From an uncultured Eubacteriales bacterium (lineage in GTDB: Bacteria; Bacillota; Clostridia; Oscillospirales; Acutalibacteraceae), in the NCBI GenBank assembly GCA_900316455.1, contig ONCX01000030.1:1-33811 (forward strand): a stretch of 33,811 bases of DNA. The letters are read 5' to 3'. A program made the position numbers and the translations under genes. Below are positions 17,039-26,339 of this stretch, piece after piece. Numbering within the stretch: the stretch's first letter is position 1; every line of letters begins with the position of its first letter. The notes under the pieces are model-generated. The model worked only from the letters and a program-made list of their open reading frames with translations. It was not told the origin of the DNA and ran no database searches.

Positions 17039-17803
17039 TTATATCGGCAGCCGGAACGAACGACCTGAGTCGAGCGGCACACGCTTGCCGAATAGTCTTT
17101 CCGCCGTGTCGCGGGCATAGCGCATCATTTCGCACTCTTTGTCGGGAGGCTGCCCTGAAAGAGCCGCCTCAAGTGCGCGGTTGTCATACGGCTGTACCCC
17201 CGCAAGTCTTGCCCCCACAATATCTATGCACCTGTCTATGTCCTGTATACCGCTGGATTTCATCTGTTCGGGTGTGAATTCTGTCAGCAGCAGACGCGTT
17301 TCGCAGGGATTTGCTGTCTGAGCGGACGACCTTCTGATGAAGCGGCAGAGCTTTGAAGAGTATTTCAGACTCATTGAATCCGCGTGTGAGCATATAACGA
17401 ACATATCAAAGCAGCCAGCCATTCCGCAATCCGGAAGTGTTCCGGCGGGAATGTCGGCAAACACGTCGTATTCTCTCGAAAGGCTTTCTACAACGCGCCT
17501 GACCTCAACAGACAAAGGGGATATAATGCGCTCCGAAAATGAACACGCGGACAGCAGCTTTAAGTTTTCGCCGCAGTCGGCGAGCGCTTCTTCAACGGAA
17601 CATTCGCCGGTTGCCACGTCATTCAGATTCATCACCGTGTCACCGTCGGTTCCGAGCATGTATGACAGAGTTCCGCCGAATCCGCAGGTATCTACCAATG
17701 CTGTCTGACGTCCGGCACTGGCGGCTGCCAGCGCGGTATAAGCTGCCGCAAGAGACGTTCCCTGTCCGCCGAGCGCAGATATAAACGCGATTTTCTTAGC
17801 CAA
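17039..17803 (-). CDS. MinD-like protein with a destroyed Walker A motif
   Basis: This 254-residue protein aligns from its first residue with MinD, the ATPase that places the division site. The deviant Walker A of MinD, SGKGGVGKTT at 9-18, here reads SALGGQGTSL. Both lysines (11 and 16) are lost, so ATP binding in the usual way is unlikely. The Asp of the A' region (LVDT, residue 38) and the Walker B-like ADIPAG remain. The C-terminal part (LLLTEFTP, then ARLAGVQPYDN, then ARDTAERLFG) follows MinD closely. The final amphipathic membrane helix of MinD is missing; the protein ends in SFRLPI. The start is TTG after AGGTGAGGG. It has its own promoter (17892-17920). No minC or minE is present here. 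Confidence 0.85.
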   Translation of the reverse strand: MAKKIAFISALGGQGTSLAAAYTALAAASAGRQTALVDTCGFGGTLSYMLGTDGDTVMNLNDVATGECSVEEALADCGENLKLLSACSFSERIISPLSVEVRRVVESLSREYDVFADIPAGTLPDCGMAGCFDMFVICSHADSMSLKYSSKLCRFIRRSSAQTANPCETRLLLTEFTPEQMKSSGIQDIDRCIDIVGARLAGVQPYDNRALEAALSGQPPDKECEMMRYARDTAERLFGKRVPLDSGRSFRLPI

Positions 17804-17891
17804 AACACCCTCACCTGCCTGTCGTCTGCCTTAAAAAATAATGTCAACTTAAAGCGACCCGGCAGTTTTACAGAAATATCCAGTTATTTGT

Positions 17892-17920
17892 ATGATATCA
17901 CAAAATTATAAATATGTCAA
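17892..17920 (-). promoter_or_regulatory. promoter of the MinD-like/MgsA-like pair
   Basis: On the - strand, TTGACA (17920-17915), a 17-bp spacer and TATCAT (17897-17892) lie 89 bp upstream of the TTG start at 17803. This gives the pair transcription separate from the mre genes. Confidence 0.7.
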
Positions 17921-17965
17921 AGATATTTTTTTAAAATTCATCAAAAATACTGTAAAAATCGTGAC

Positions 17966-17996
17966 GAAAAAAACAACTGATATTTGGTTGTTTTCT
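17966..17996 (-). terminator. possible AT-rich terminator after mrdA
   Basis: On the - strand AAAACAAC pairs with GTTGTTTT around a loop, followed by a T-run. The stem is AT-rich and so weak. Its position just after the mrdA stop and before a new promoter fits an operon boundary. Confidence 0.4.
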
Positions 17997-18016
17997 ATAC
18001 TGTAAAACACAGACCG

Positions 18017-20176
18017 TCAAACCGTGTCGCCGGAGTCCTCCCATGTGACTATGCCGCTGTCGTTTATAACCGCGTAGCCGGAGGTTTTTGCCGAGAAGAA
18101 GTATTCGTCAAAAACGTCTCTCGCAACCTGCGCCATGACCTTGCCGTGTCCGCACTTTTCACCTATGACAGCCACGGCTATTTCAGGATCGTCGTATGGG
18201 GCAAAGGCGATGAACACGGCGTTCGGCGATTCTGTTTTTTCTTCGCCGCGGGATGATTTATTGGTATCGGCTGTACCCGTCTTGCCTCCGATTTTGAGCT
18301 GATAATTTTCAAATGTGTCGGACGCCGTACCGTCCTCAGTAACGCTCTTCATGCCCTGTTTAACAATGTCCATCATTGTTTCGGACGCTTCCATTTTGGT
18401 TATGACGGTTTTGTTTATTTCCGCGTCTTCACGAACCGTCTGGTTCATGTCATACGACTTGATGGTTTTTATCAGGGTGGCAGAATAGCGCGTTCCGCCG
18501 TTTGCGAGCGTGGACATATAGGCGCATATCTGCATTGGAGTGAATCGGTTGTCGCTCTGCCCGATGGCTGCCTGGAGCGTGTCACCCATGAACCAGTTCA
18601 TGTTTCGTCCGGAGCGTTCCTCACGTCCGGCGAGAATGCCTATTGATTCGCCCAATCCAACGCCTGTCTTGGAGCCGAGTCCCAACTGCTTGCAGTAATA
18701 ATTCATTCTGTCTATGCCAACGCGCATGGATACCGTATAGAAGAATATATTGCAGGATACGGAAATCGCCTGTGTTACATTCACACTATGATGCACGCCG
18801 TCGCATATGAACATCTTGTTGCCGAATTCTTCAAGGATCATGTATCCGTGGCATTCCACCTTTTCATTGCGGTCTATGCCGTGTTTCTTCGGGTCAGCCT
18901 TTCCGCTTGCCTTATAGTTTTCATATTCCTGCAGGGCGGCGAGCGCCATTGCGGGCTTGAATGTGGAACCGGGCGCATAGCCGCCGCTGAATGCTCGGTT
19001 AAAAAGGGGATTGTCGGGATTTTTGCTCAAATCGTCGTAATCCTGAAGGTATGTGCTGAGGTTGAATGACGGATATGTGGCTGCTGCAAGCACCTCAAAG
19101 GTCTTTACCTTCATGACAACTGCGGCTGAGGCGTTCGCGTCGGCTCCGCTGCCCTCGATTCCTGCCGCTCTCTGTGCGAGAACTATATTCTCGATGGATT
19201 GCTGTGTAGCTTTCTGCAGATCCGAGTCAAGAGTCAGCACAAGCGTGTTTCCCGCCTTAGGTTCGCGTGTGTATTCCGAATATATCACGTTGCCCTTGCT
19301 GTCGTGACGCACTTTTTTAATGCCGTTCTGTCCGCGCAGGGTGTCTTCATATTCCTTTTCCACGCCGAATTTACCTACGATGTCGTTATAGCCGTAGCCT
19401 TTTTTACGCAGGGATTCAAATTCCTCGGCGTATATTTTGCCGGTAATTCCGATCAGGTGCGGAGCAATCGTGCCGTCGGTGTATTCGCGTATCGGCACAA
19501 TTTCAACGGTAACTCCGCGGAAAAAATTCGAGTTCTCGGTGACTATCTGCATTGTATTCTGTGAGATGTCGCCCGCGAATGTAAACGGATTTGATGAGTT
19601 GAAGCCCATAAGCTCCATTTCCAGACGGACTCCCATTATGATTCTTGCCACATTCGGAGCGAGTCCCTCGGTTTCGTAGCGGTCTGCCATTTCGTCAAAG
19701 CAGTTCTGGGCTGTTGCATAGGTTTGCAGCTCCAGCATTGTCTCCATCTTGCGTATGGCGGAGGCGCTGTTTTCGGCAAATGAGACGTTTCCCATGCTGT
19801 CCACAATCAGCGGACAGGAATCCTCCCATTTCTGAGTGCCGTCCTCATTTCTTCCCTCGTTCTGATCTATTATCCTTGTCAGCCGGTAGATTATCTCGTT
19901 GCGCTGGGGATTTTCCAGCTTGTTGAATTCGGACGCCTGAATGATGATTGCGTAACCCATACGGTTGTAGGCGATTGTTCTGCCGTAGCGATCGAGTATT
20001 TCGCCGCGTGCCGCCGTAACCTTGATGCTTGACGCTGTATAGGAAAGCGCGGAATCGGCGTATGTCCGATAATTAATTATCTGAAAATCCGCCAGTTTGA
20101 ATATGTATGCCCCGAGTACTGACAGCACTATGCCTACCAGTATCACGCAGCGCTTGTAGATGAGTTTTGCGTCCAA
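18017..20176 (-). CDS. mrdA: penicillin-binding protein 2, elongation transpeptidase
   Basis: PBP2 cross-links peptidoglycan during cell elongation, working with RodA, MreB, MreC and MreD. The 719-residue protein has one N-terminal membrane segment (about 8-28) and a PBP dimerisation domain starting at AARGEILDRYGR (55-66). The transpeptidase domain has STFK with catalytic Ser404, SCN at 474-476 and KTG at 632-634, all intact. The start is TTG, with GGAAAGGAG about 8 nt upstream; no better ATG is present, since the frame reads straight into MDAKLIYKRC. It is the last gene of the mreBCD-mrdA group, 50 nt behind mreD. No rodA gene lies next to it in this window. Confidence 0.96.
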   Translation of the reverse strand: MDAKLIYKRCVILVGIVLSVLGAYIFKLADFQIINYRTYADSALSYTASSIKVTAARGEILDRYGRTIAYNRMGYAIIIQASEFNKLENPQRNEIIYRLTRIIDQNEGRNEDGTQKWEDSCPLIVDSMGNVSFAENSASAIRKMETMLELQTYATAQNCFDEMADRYETEGLAPNVARIIMGVRLEMELMGFNSSNPFTFAGDISQNTMQIVTENSNFFRGVTVEIVPIREYTDGTIAPHLIGITGKIYAEEFESLRKKGYGYNDIVGKFGVEKEYEDTLRGQNGIKKVRHDSKGNVIYSEYTREPKAGNTLVLTLDSDLQKATQQSIENIVLAQRAAGIEGSGADANASAAVVMKVKTFEVLAAATYPSFNLSTYLQDYDDLSKNPDNPLFNRAFSGGYAPGSTFKPAMALAALQEYENYKASGKADPKKHGIDRNEKVECHGYMILEEFGNKMFICDGVHHSVNVTQAISVSCNIFFYTVSMRVGIDRMNYYCKQLGLGSKTGVGLGESIGILAGREERSGRNMNWFMGDTLQAAIGQSDNRFTPMQICAYMSTLANGGTRYSATLIKTIKSYDMNQTVREDAEINKTVITKMEASETMMDIVKQGMKSVTEDGTASDTFENYQLKIGGKTGTADTNKSSRGEEKTESPNAVFIAFAPYDDPEIAVAVIGEKCGHGKVMAQVARDVFDEYFFSAKTSGYAVINDSGIVTWEDSGDTV

Positions 20177-20226
20177 ATTTTTTCTCCTTTCCGACAGGTT
20201 AAAGAGTTGAATTGCTGAATATGCTT

Positions 20227-20730
20227 TTATTCATCGTAAAGCCGCGTTGTTATCGCCCTGTTGAAGTAGAAGAACGCGGGCATGGTAACGGTTGAATACA
20301 CCGCGCGCGGCAGAAGAATGTTAGGTATGAAATAAAGTATGTCGCGGCTGCCTGACAGGAATATCCACTGAACGGCAGAAGCTGCCGTTACCGCGCAAAA
20401 GCCTAAAATGACAGCCGTAACGATGTTGTTTCTCATCAGATACATAACGAGAAGTCCGCAGCCGTAGCATATGATCAGATTGATCAGTCCGTAGAAGCCG
20501 AAAGGCGATGTACTGCCCGTGTCGATGAGCAGTCCTGCCGCCATACCGAACCACATTCCCGTAATATCGCCGTCAAGAATCGCAATGCTGACGGCGCAGA
20601 CTGTTAGCAGCATTGGGCGTTCCCCGAAAAACGCGGGCAGAAGCGAGGGGGTGAACTGGATTATATAGACCAGAAACAGCTCCACGCCGTACACTATATA
20701 TTTTTGCGTTCTTCCGCTGAGACGCAGCAT
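20227..20730 (-). CDS. mreD: rod shape-determining protein MreD
   Basis: A 167-residue membrane protein with about five or six hydrophobic helices. Family features include PSLLPAFFGERPMLLTVCAVSIAILDGDITGMWFGMAAGLLID, which is the MreD core (G...G...GL..D), followed by PFGFYGL. MreD is the membrane scaffold that links MreC to PBP2 and RodA. The ATG follows GGGAGGGCG. It lies 31 nt behind mreC and just ahead of mrdA, the standard order. Confidence 0.93.
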   Translation of the reverse strand: MLRLSGRTQKYIVYGVELFLVYIIQFTPSLLPAFFGERPMLLTVCAVSIAILDGDITGMWFGMAAGLLIDTGSTSPFGFYGLINLIICYGCGLLVMYLMRNNIVTAVILGFCAVTAASAVQWIFLSGSRDILYFIPNILLPRAVYSTVTMPAFFYFNRAITTRLYDE

Positions 20731-20761
20731 TATTCACGCCCTCCCATAGTGGTAGTGATTT

Positions 20762-21664
20762 TCATTTTTTGGTCGTGTCGTCAGTGGTCTGATATCCTTC
20801 TATTGAATCCTTGCGGACGCTGCGCTGTCCCTCAAATTCTGTGATAATAAACACATCCGTGCAGCCCTTGATGTCCGCTGCCGGTATTATTTCCGCATAG
20901 AGTGAAATGTTTTCCGACTCCGCGTGTATGTCCTTTACTTCACCTATAATGAGATTCGCCGGAAACACTGATCCGAAGCCTGACGTTACAACAATGTCCC
21001 CCACGGTAACGTCGCAGTCACGCGAGAGGTAATTCAGACGGGTGTTACCGCTCTTGGCAGCGGAAAGTTCTCCGAAAAGCGTGCCGCCGTCGCGGGTGTC
21101 CTTGTCAACCGCGCCTATTTCAAGACCAGGGCTGAGAATCGTGGTTACCTTTGAAGAGGTTACGCCTAAGCCCGATATGTAGCCCACAAGACCGTCGGCT
21201 GTTATTACGGGGTCATACAGCTCCGCGCCGTCAGCCGAACCCTTGTCGAGCGTAAAGCCCGCGTAGTAATCGCCGGAATCCCTTGAAATGACGGTGGAGG
21301 CAAGAAATTCGTACATGTCGTTTTCTTCTTTGAGTCCCAGCAGCTTGCGGTACTGCTCATTCTGGGACTTGAGTTCGTTGTAATCCACCGTCTTGCGATT
21401 CATTTCGCGCACCTTTTTCTTCAGCAGTTCGTTTTCGGCGCGAATCTGTTCTATATCCTCGAAATTGCCGGAAAACGAGCCAAAGCCCGCCGAGATCATT
21501 GCGCTGACTCTCTGAACAGGCTCAGTGATTATTCCGGCTATTGATGAAACAAAGTCCCCATGTCCTCCCGTGCCTATTGAATAGACCGTCAGGCATGTCA
21601 TTACAAGCACGGCAGTGAGGAATATGCGCAGGTTTGAATATCTGAAATTGAATCTGTTGCGCAT
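20762..21664 (-). CDS. mreC: rod shape-determining protein MreC
   Basis: A 300-residue bitopic protein. It has a short basic N-terminus, one membrane helix (about 14-34) and a coiled coil (about 70-110, IRAENELLKKKVREMN then ELKSQNEQYRKLLGL). The periplasm-side beta domains begin around 120 and include DKGSADGAELYDPVITADGLVGYI. MreC joins MreB to PBP2. The ATG at 21664 is chosen because GGGAGG (21680-21675) lies at ideal spacing. The six extra residues from an upstream TTG at 21682 would begin before and read through that ribosome site. It follows mreB by 22 nt. Confidence 0.95.
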   Translation of the reverse strand: MRNRFNFRYSNLRIFLTAVLVMTCLTVYSIGTGGHGDFVSSIAGIITEPVQRVSAMISAGFGSFSGNFEDIEQIRAENELLKKKVREMNRKTVDYNELKSQNEQYRKLLGLKEENDMYEFLASTVISRDSGDYYAGFTLDKGSADGAELYDPVITADGLVGYISGLGVTSSKVTTILSPGLEIGAVDKDTRDGGTLFGELSAAKSGNTRLNYLSRDCDVTVGDIVVTSGFGSVFPANLIIGEVKDIHAESENISLYAEIIPAADIKGCTDVFIITEFEGQRSVRKDSIEGYQTTDDTTKK

Positions 21665-21686
21665 GTATTCTGAACCTCCCAATCAA

Positions 21687-22694
21687 TCAGCTGCGGACTC
21701 GCCAGTAAGAATTTTCGCTTATGTCGAGCATTCTGCCCGTGCCTTCCGCAACGCAGTCCAACGGATGCTCCGCGACGTTTACCGGCATTCCGGTTTCCTG
21801 AGCGAGCAGTTTGTCAAGTCCGCGAAGCATTGCTCCGCCGCCGGTGAGCATTATGCCGTGGTCGAGTATGTCAGCCGAAAGCTCCGGCGGCGTTTCGCCG
21901 AGAGTCTGCTTTACCGCTTCCACAATGTCCGCAAGCGGTTCGGCAAGCGCCTCGCGCACCTCCGCGCCTGATATGACGACGTTCTTTGGCAGACCGTCCA
22001 CAAGATTCCTTCCCTTGATTGCGACAGGCTTTTCGCCCTGATATGGGAATGCCGAGCCGGCGCTGATTTTGAGATCCTCCGCGGAGCGTTCGCCTATTAG
22101 CAGATTGTATTTTCTCTTGACATATGAGAGTATCGCCGCGTCGAAAGCGTCGCCCGCTTTGCGTACAGAACGTGAAATTACTATATCTCCCAGTGAAATA
22201 ACCGCTATGTCGGTAGTGCCTCCGCCAATGTCGATTACCATGCTGCCGGTTGCTTCGGCTACGGGAAGTCCCGCGCCGAGAGCGGCAGCCATAGGCTCCT
22301 CGATAAGATCCACAACGCCGCCGCCTGCCTGTCGCGCCGCGTTTTCCACGGCGCGTCTTTCAACGTCTGTAACGCCGGAGGGAATGCAGATTATGACGCG
22401 GGGACGTGAAAAGAGATTTGACTGAACCGCGTTGCGGATGAAATGCTTGAGCATTTCAGCGGTTATGCTGAAATCGGCGATAACGCCGTCGGTAAGCGGA
22501 CGCAGAGCGACTATTGAACCCGGCGTGCGCCCTATCATTTCACGCGCAAGATTGCCGACGGCAAGCACCTCGTCTGTGCGTATGTCAACCGCCACTACCG
22601 AAGGCTCGCGTATTACGATTCCCTTGCCCTTGACATAGACAAGCGTGTTAACCGTGCCAAGGTCTATTCCTATATCCTTAGAAAAAAACGCCAT
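21687..22694 (-). CDS. mreB: rod shape-determining actin homologue MreB
   Basis: A 335-residue actin-fold ATPase that forms filaments under the membrane and directs sidewall synthesis. The phosphate-1 loop GIDLGTVNT (9-17), the LRPLTDGVIADF segment, the phosphate-2 motif IDIGGGTTDIAVISLG and the adenosine motif GIMLTGGGAMLRGLD are all intact, and the length is normal. The ATG follows AAAAAAGGATG at a longish distance. It heads the mreBCD-mrdA operon. I could not find a consensus promoter in the 79-nt gap upstream, so it may be read from the transglutaminase-like gene. Confidence 0.98.
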   Translation of the reverse strand: MAFFSKDIGIDLGTVNTLVYVKGKGIVIREPSVVAVDIRTDEVLAVGNLAREMIGRTPGSIVALRPLTDGVIADFSITAEMLKHFIRNAVQSNLFSRPRVIICIPSGVTDVERRAVENAARQAGGGVVDLIEEPMAAALGAGLPVAEATGSMVIDIGGGTTDIAVISLGDIVISRSVRKAGDAFDAAILSYVKRKYNLLIGERSAEDLKISAGSAFPYQGEKPVAIKGRNLVDGLPKNVVISGAEVREALAEPLADIVEAVKQTLGETPPELSADILDHGIMLTGGGAMLRGLDKLLAQETGMPVNVAEHPLDCVAEGTGRMLDISENSYWRVRS

Positions 22695-22773
22695 ATTACA
22701 TTAACGCATCCTTTTTTCTCTCAATAAAAAATTCAGTGTTACGATTTTTTTGCTATTAATTAAAAACCGCGAA

Positions 22774-24153
22774 TTACGCATAGACAAGACGGACGGCATA
22801 TAGATTGTTCCAGATGTTGTCTTCACCGGTTGACAGCGGGACAAGGTTGCAACTCCGGATTTTCGGGGTGTTGTCTGTCTGATTTGACGCGGACAGGCTG
22901 CGTCCGAGAGCGGAATATGTCGTACCGTTGTTTTTTGCCATCCATGTCTTTGCTTCGTCTCCGTTTACGGAATCGTCGAATATTATATAGATAAGCTCCT
23001 TCCTCTCTCTTGCGGCTGATATGAATTTCTGAGTGATAAGATCAACCGCGTTATCGTTCAGCGCACTGAGATGAAGGGCGTACATTTCATAATAATTGTA
23101 CCTTGTAGCCGTGCATTTTTCGAGGTCGAAGTTGTAAAGCTCGGTTGTCACATATACATCGTCCTCGGTATATTCGCACGTCATTTCGCTGTAGTCCGCG
23201 CCCGTCCTGTGATTTATTGCAAGGCGTTCGTCGGTGATATTGAAGTAATTGTATCGGCTGTAGAGTATGTCGCTTTCAGTGGCGGAATCGTCCCATGTCA
23301 CGTCAAGGTTGTACCAGTCGCCGTCTATTTTTATCTGATTCCACATATGTCCGGAATTCTTGGACATGCCGACGGCTGTGCGGCATTCTATTCCCACCAA
23401 ATTCATCAGCATCTTCATGGCTCCGGAATATCCTGTGCATACCGCTTTTTTCTTCACCAGCGCGCCATAGATATTGAACGCGTAATGTGATGAATCGTCC
23501 GCTTCGGCGGCTTCGATATCGTAGGCTATTTCATCGACAAGCGCGTCGTGGACAACGGTCTCCCGCGTCAACTCATCCGCGTTGTCCGGAATTCGTGAAA
23601 GTATGGGGATTATCGCGTTGTTCAGCTCGTCGAACATAGCCATTATTTCTTCGGCGGAATATTTTGAGTAAAGTATGAGATAATTTCCGTCGTGAAAGTT
23701 GTTTTTGACGGTGTAGCTTCCCATTACCCAGAATGCTTCGGGGTGATCGGCTAAAACCGCTTCCTTGACTATGTAAATCTCATCGAATTTCAGAGAGGAT
23801 TTCAGTCTGGCGTATTTAAGCTCAAAGCAGCCGTTTTCGGCGCGGTCAGGCGATATCTGATAAATGGAGCTTTCGATGTCCCTGTAGGCTTCCCTCATTG
23901 TTTCGTCTTTCAGTGAGGCGTAGGCTGACTTGCTTTCTACAGGCTTAAAGCCTTCACGTATCGGCAGGGTGAGCTGCAAAGGCGTGCAGTTCTGTTCGTC
24001 TGAGCCGAAAAGGTCGCATCTGAGCGCGTGCATTATTTCACCAAAGCTCTTTCCGGAGGAAATTGCCTCGGAGGTCGCGCAGCCGCTCAGGGTAAGCGCC
24101 GCCGACAGACATACGGCGACGGCAATTATTCTCATTTTTGTTCTGCCATCCAT
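22774..24153 (-). CDS. transglutaminase-like cysteine-protease-fold lipoprotein
   Basis: The 459-residue product has a lipoprotein signal (LSGC, Cys25) and a central transglutaminase-like domain. The Cys-His-Asp triad is present: Cys239 in KAVCTGYSG, His269 in SGHMWNQIKI and Asp284 in WYNLDVTWDD. Bacterial proteins of this kind act as proteases or cross-linkers at the cell surface; the substrate is unknown. The flanking N-terminal (about 60-200) and C-terminal (about 300-459) regions do not match anything I recognise. The ATG at 24153 follows AGGAGG. It lies 29 nt behind the U32 gene and upstream of mreB, so it is probably in the same transcript as zapA and the U32 gene. Confidence 0.85.
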   Translation of the reverse strand: MDGRTKMRIIAVAVCLSAALTLSGCATSEAISSGKSFGEIMHALRCDLFGSDEQNCTPLQLTLPIREGFKPVESKSAYASLKDETMREAYRDIESSIYQISPDRAENGCFELKYARLKSSLKFDEIYIVKEAVLADHPEAFWVMGSYTVKNNFHDGNYLILYSKYSAEEIMAMFDELNNAIIPILSRIPDNADELTRETVVHDALVDEIAYDIEAAEADDSSHYAFNIYGALVKKKAVCTGYSGAMKMLMNLVGIECRTAVGMSKNSGHMWNQIKIDGDWYNLDVTWDDSATESDILYSRYNYFNITDERLAINHRTGADYSEMTCEYTEDDVYVTTELYNFDLEKCTATRYNYYEMYALHLSALNDNAVDLITQKFISAARERKELIYIIFDDSVNGDEAKTWMAKNNGTTYSALGRSLSASNQTDNTPKIRSCNLVPLSTGEDNIWNNLYAVRLVYA

Positions 24154-24182
24154 AAAAAAACCTCCTAAAACCGGCTTGTGAG

Positions 24183-26339
24183 CTACTGTACTCCTTTAAG
24201 ATACATGCCTGATGTGATGTTTTTTTCTTTGGTCGCTGTTCCTTTGAGATATGACGCGATTATTTCAGCGCATTCTTCGCGGCGTTCGGTTGTGAAGCTC
24301 ATCGTCACCCAATCGAGGGAGAGCGCGTCGCGTGTTTTACCGGCGACGTTTTCCACGACGCTCATCATAACCGGATTGAATATTTCCGAGCAGCCGTTTC
24401 TGCAAAGCACCGGAAACTCCCTGCCTGTGCGGTCCGTGATCGAGCAGCATTTTCTGCCGTCCTCCATGTTTTTTGAGAACCCTGTGCAGCCTTTCGCCGA
24501 TAGCGCGGCTGGACAGTTGCGGGTCAGCATCATCGGAATCCTGCCCCTGATTATCATTCCCCTTGGCTGAACGGAATCCAACGCGGCAATCTGACTTATT
24601 GTAAGTTCAAGGCTGAGTTCGCTGTCAAAAATTCCCATTCCGGCGTATTGGTCGAGCGAACGGCTGTTGAATACATTCAGACCGAAGCCGCCGTGTATTT
24701 TCATGCCGAGCTTTTTCATTGCCGGAATCAGTCCGACATTGTGTATCATTACATCTTCAATGCCGTGCGATTTGGCTTGCGCTGCGAGCGATTCAATTTT
24801 CCTTTCCGTGCCGAAAAGCCCTCTCGGAGCTTCAACGGCGGGAATTATATTTAATCCGCGAAGCATGTCGGCGGCTTCCGCAAGCGTTTCCTCGTCCGTT
24901 TCAAGCGGAATGTAGGCAATTTCAATACCTTTTATTCCGTCTGGAATCTGCGCCGCCGAGTGAAAAATAACCCTTAGTCCGGGCTGCCCCGCGGGAAATC
25001 CGCGTCGGGGGGACGGCGTGCATTTTTCACTGAAATCTTCGCTGAATGCTATTTGCTTAGGTATTCGTCTGAGTCTGTCCAGCTTCTCCAGAGCTTCGCG
25101 CTTTAGTGACGACAGGGAAGAGGAGGGAAGCGTAAGACCATCTCCGACTTCGGCTGTCAGTTCGCTCAGGAAAAAGGGCGTGCCGCCTGTTCTGCCAAGG
25201 ATTTTTGCGGCGTAATCATTGCTGAATGGCGTTTTTTCGGCAGTCTGAGGCTTATCTCCCGAAATATTTACAGAGTGACCGTCGCTGTCGCTTACTTCAA
25301 GCGCTGAAAATGAATTTTCGTTTGCGGCTGTCAGCTTCATTTGCAGCGGAATGCGCTGGAATTCAGTTTTGTAGAGCGGGTGGAGAGAATTGAGCAGAGC
25401 AGGTGAAGCCGACGTAACGTCCTCTTTGGTGCGTGTGCCGAACATTCCGCGTCCGCGTTTGCCCGTAAAATATCCGTCCGTAAAGCCGGAGCGCGAGAAT
25501 ACCGCCGTCAGCTTCTGGGCAAGATCAGCGGGCACTTCGCCCTCGTCGCGCATTAATCGGCAGGCTGTCACAGCGGCGGCGACGTATTCGGGGCGTTTCA
25601 TGCGTCCCTCTATTTTGACCGAACGCACTCCCATTGTCTCGAGCGCCGGAATGTATCCAATGTGGGACATATCTTTAAGGCTCATGCAGCCGTCAAAGCC
25701 GCTTCTGTCGCCGGTGACGCGGAACGGCAGACGGCAGGGCTGGGCACAGAGTCCGCGGTTGCCGCTTCTGCCGCCGAGGACCGCGCTGAAAAGGCACTGT
25801 CCCGAAACGCACATGCAGAGCGCACCGTGAATGAATACCTCGGTTTCAATCGTAGAAGCCGATGTTATTGCGGCAATTTCGTTTTCACTAAGCTCGCGTG
25901 ACAGCACTGCGCGTTTAAATCCCATTGATGCTGCCGCGATTGCCCCTCCGGCAGTGTGAAGCGACATCTGCGTGGAGGCGTGCATGACAAGCTCCGGCGC
26001 GGCGGAATGTATATAACGCGCAAGACCCGCGTCCTGCACAATTACGGCATCCACTCCCAGAGCGCACGCGGTTTCGATAAGCTCCCGCGCCTGCTGCCAT
26101 TCGTCGTCGCGCACAAGTATGTTTGCTGTAAGATGAACGTCCACTCCCGAAGCGTGGCAGTATTCAACCGCGTCTCGAAGCTGTGAATAATCCGAAAAAT
26201 TTTCCGCGCCGCGGCGTGCGTTGAGTACTCCAGCGCCGAGATATACCGCGTCAGAACCTGAACGAACCGCCGCGATAAGCTGTTCGCGGGAGCCTGCAGG
26301 AGCGAGTATCTCAATTTTATCCTTTTTTGGAAGGATCAT
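24183..26339 (-). CDS. U32 family protein with DUF3656-type region
   Basis: A 718-residue member of the U32 family. The N-terminal TIM-barrel-like part starts IEILAPAGSREQLIAAVRSGSDAVYLG. The cysteine signature HGALCMCVSGQC...GNRGLCAQPCR (Cys175, 177, 182, 198, 202) is intact. U32 proteins such as RlhA and TrhP act in RNA hydroxylation, while others are called collagenase-like peptidases. The length and the insertion in the middle (about 290-430) fit the DUF3656-containing clostridial type. The ATG overlaps the zapA stop by 4 bases (ATGA), so translation is coupled. This zapA-U32 pairing recurs in Clostridia. It ends in TAG. Confidence 0.93.
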   Translation of the reverse strand: MILPKKDKIEILAPAGSREQLIAAVRSGSDAVYLGAGVLNARRGAENFSDYSQLRDAVEYCHASGVDVHLTANILVRDDEWQQARELIETACALGVDAVIVQDAGLARYIHSAAPELVMHASTQMSLHTAGGAIAAASMGFKRAVLSRELSENEIAAITSASTIETEVFIHGALCMCVSGQCLFSAVLGGRSGNRGLCAQPCRLPFRVTGDRSGFDGCMSLKDMSHIGYIPALETMGVRSVKIEGRMKRPEYVAAAVTACRLMRDEGEVPADLAQKLTAVFSRSGFTDGYFTGKRGRGMFGTRTKEDVTSASPALLNSLHPLYKTEFQRIPLQMKLTAANENSFSALEVSDSDGHSVNISGDKPQTAEKTPFSNDYAAKILGRTGGTPFFLSELTAEVGDGLTLPSSSLSSLKREALEKLDRLRRIPKQIAFSEDFSEKCTPSPRRGFPAGQPGLRVIFHSAAQIPDGIKGIEIAYIPLETDEETLAEAADMLRGLNIIPAVEAPRGLFGTERKIESLAAQAKSHGIEDVMIHNVGLIPAMKKLGMKIHGGFGLNVFNSRSLDQYAGMGIFDSELSLELTISQIAALDSVQPRGMIIRGRIPMMLTRNCPAALSAKGCTGFSKNMEDGRKCCSITDRTGREFPVLCRNGCSEIFNPVMMSVVENVAGKTRDALSLDWVTMSFTTERREECAEIIASYLKGTATKEKNITSGMYLKGVQ

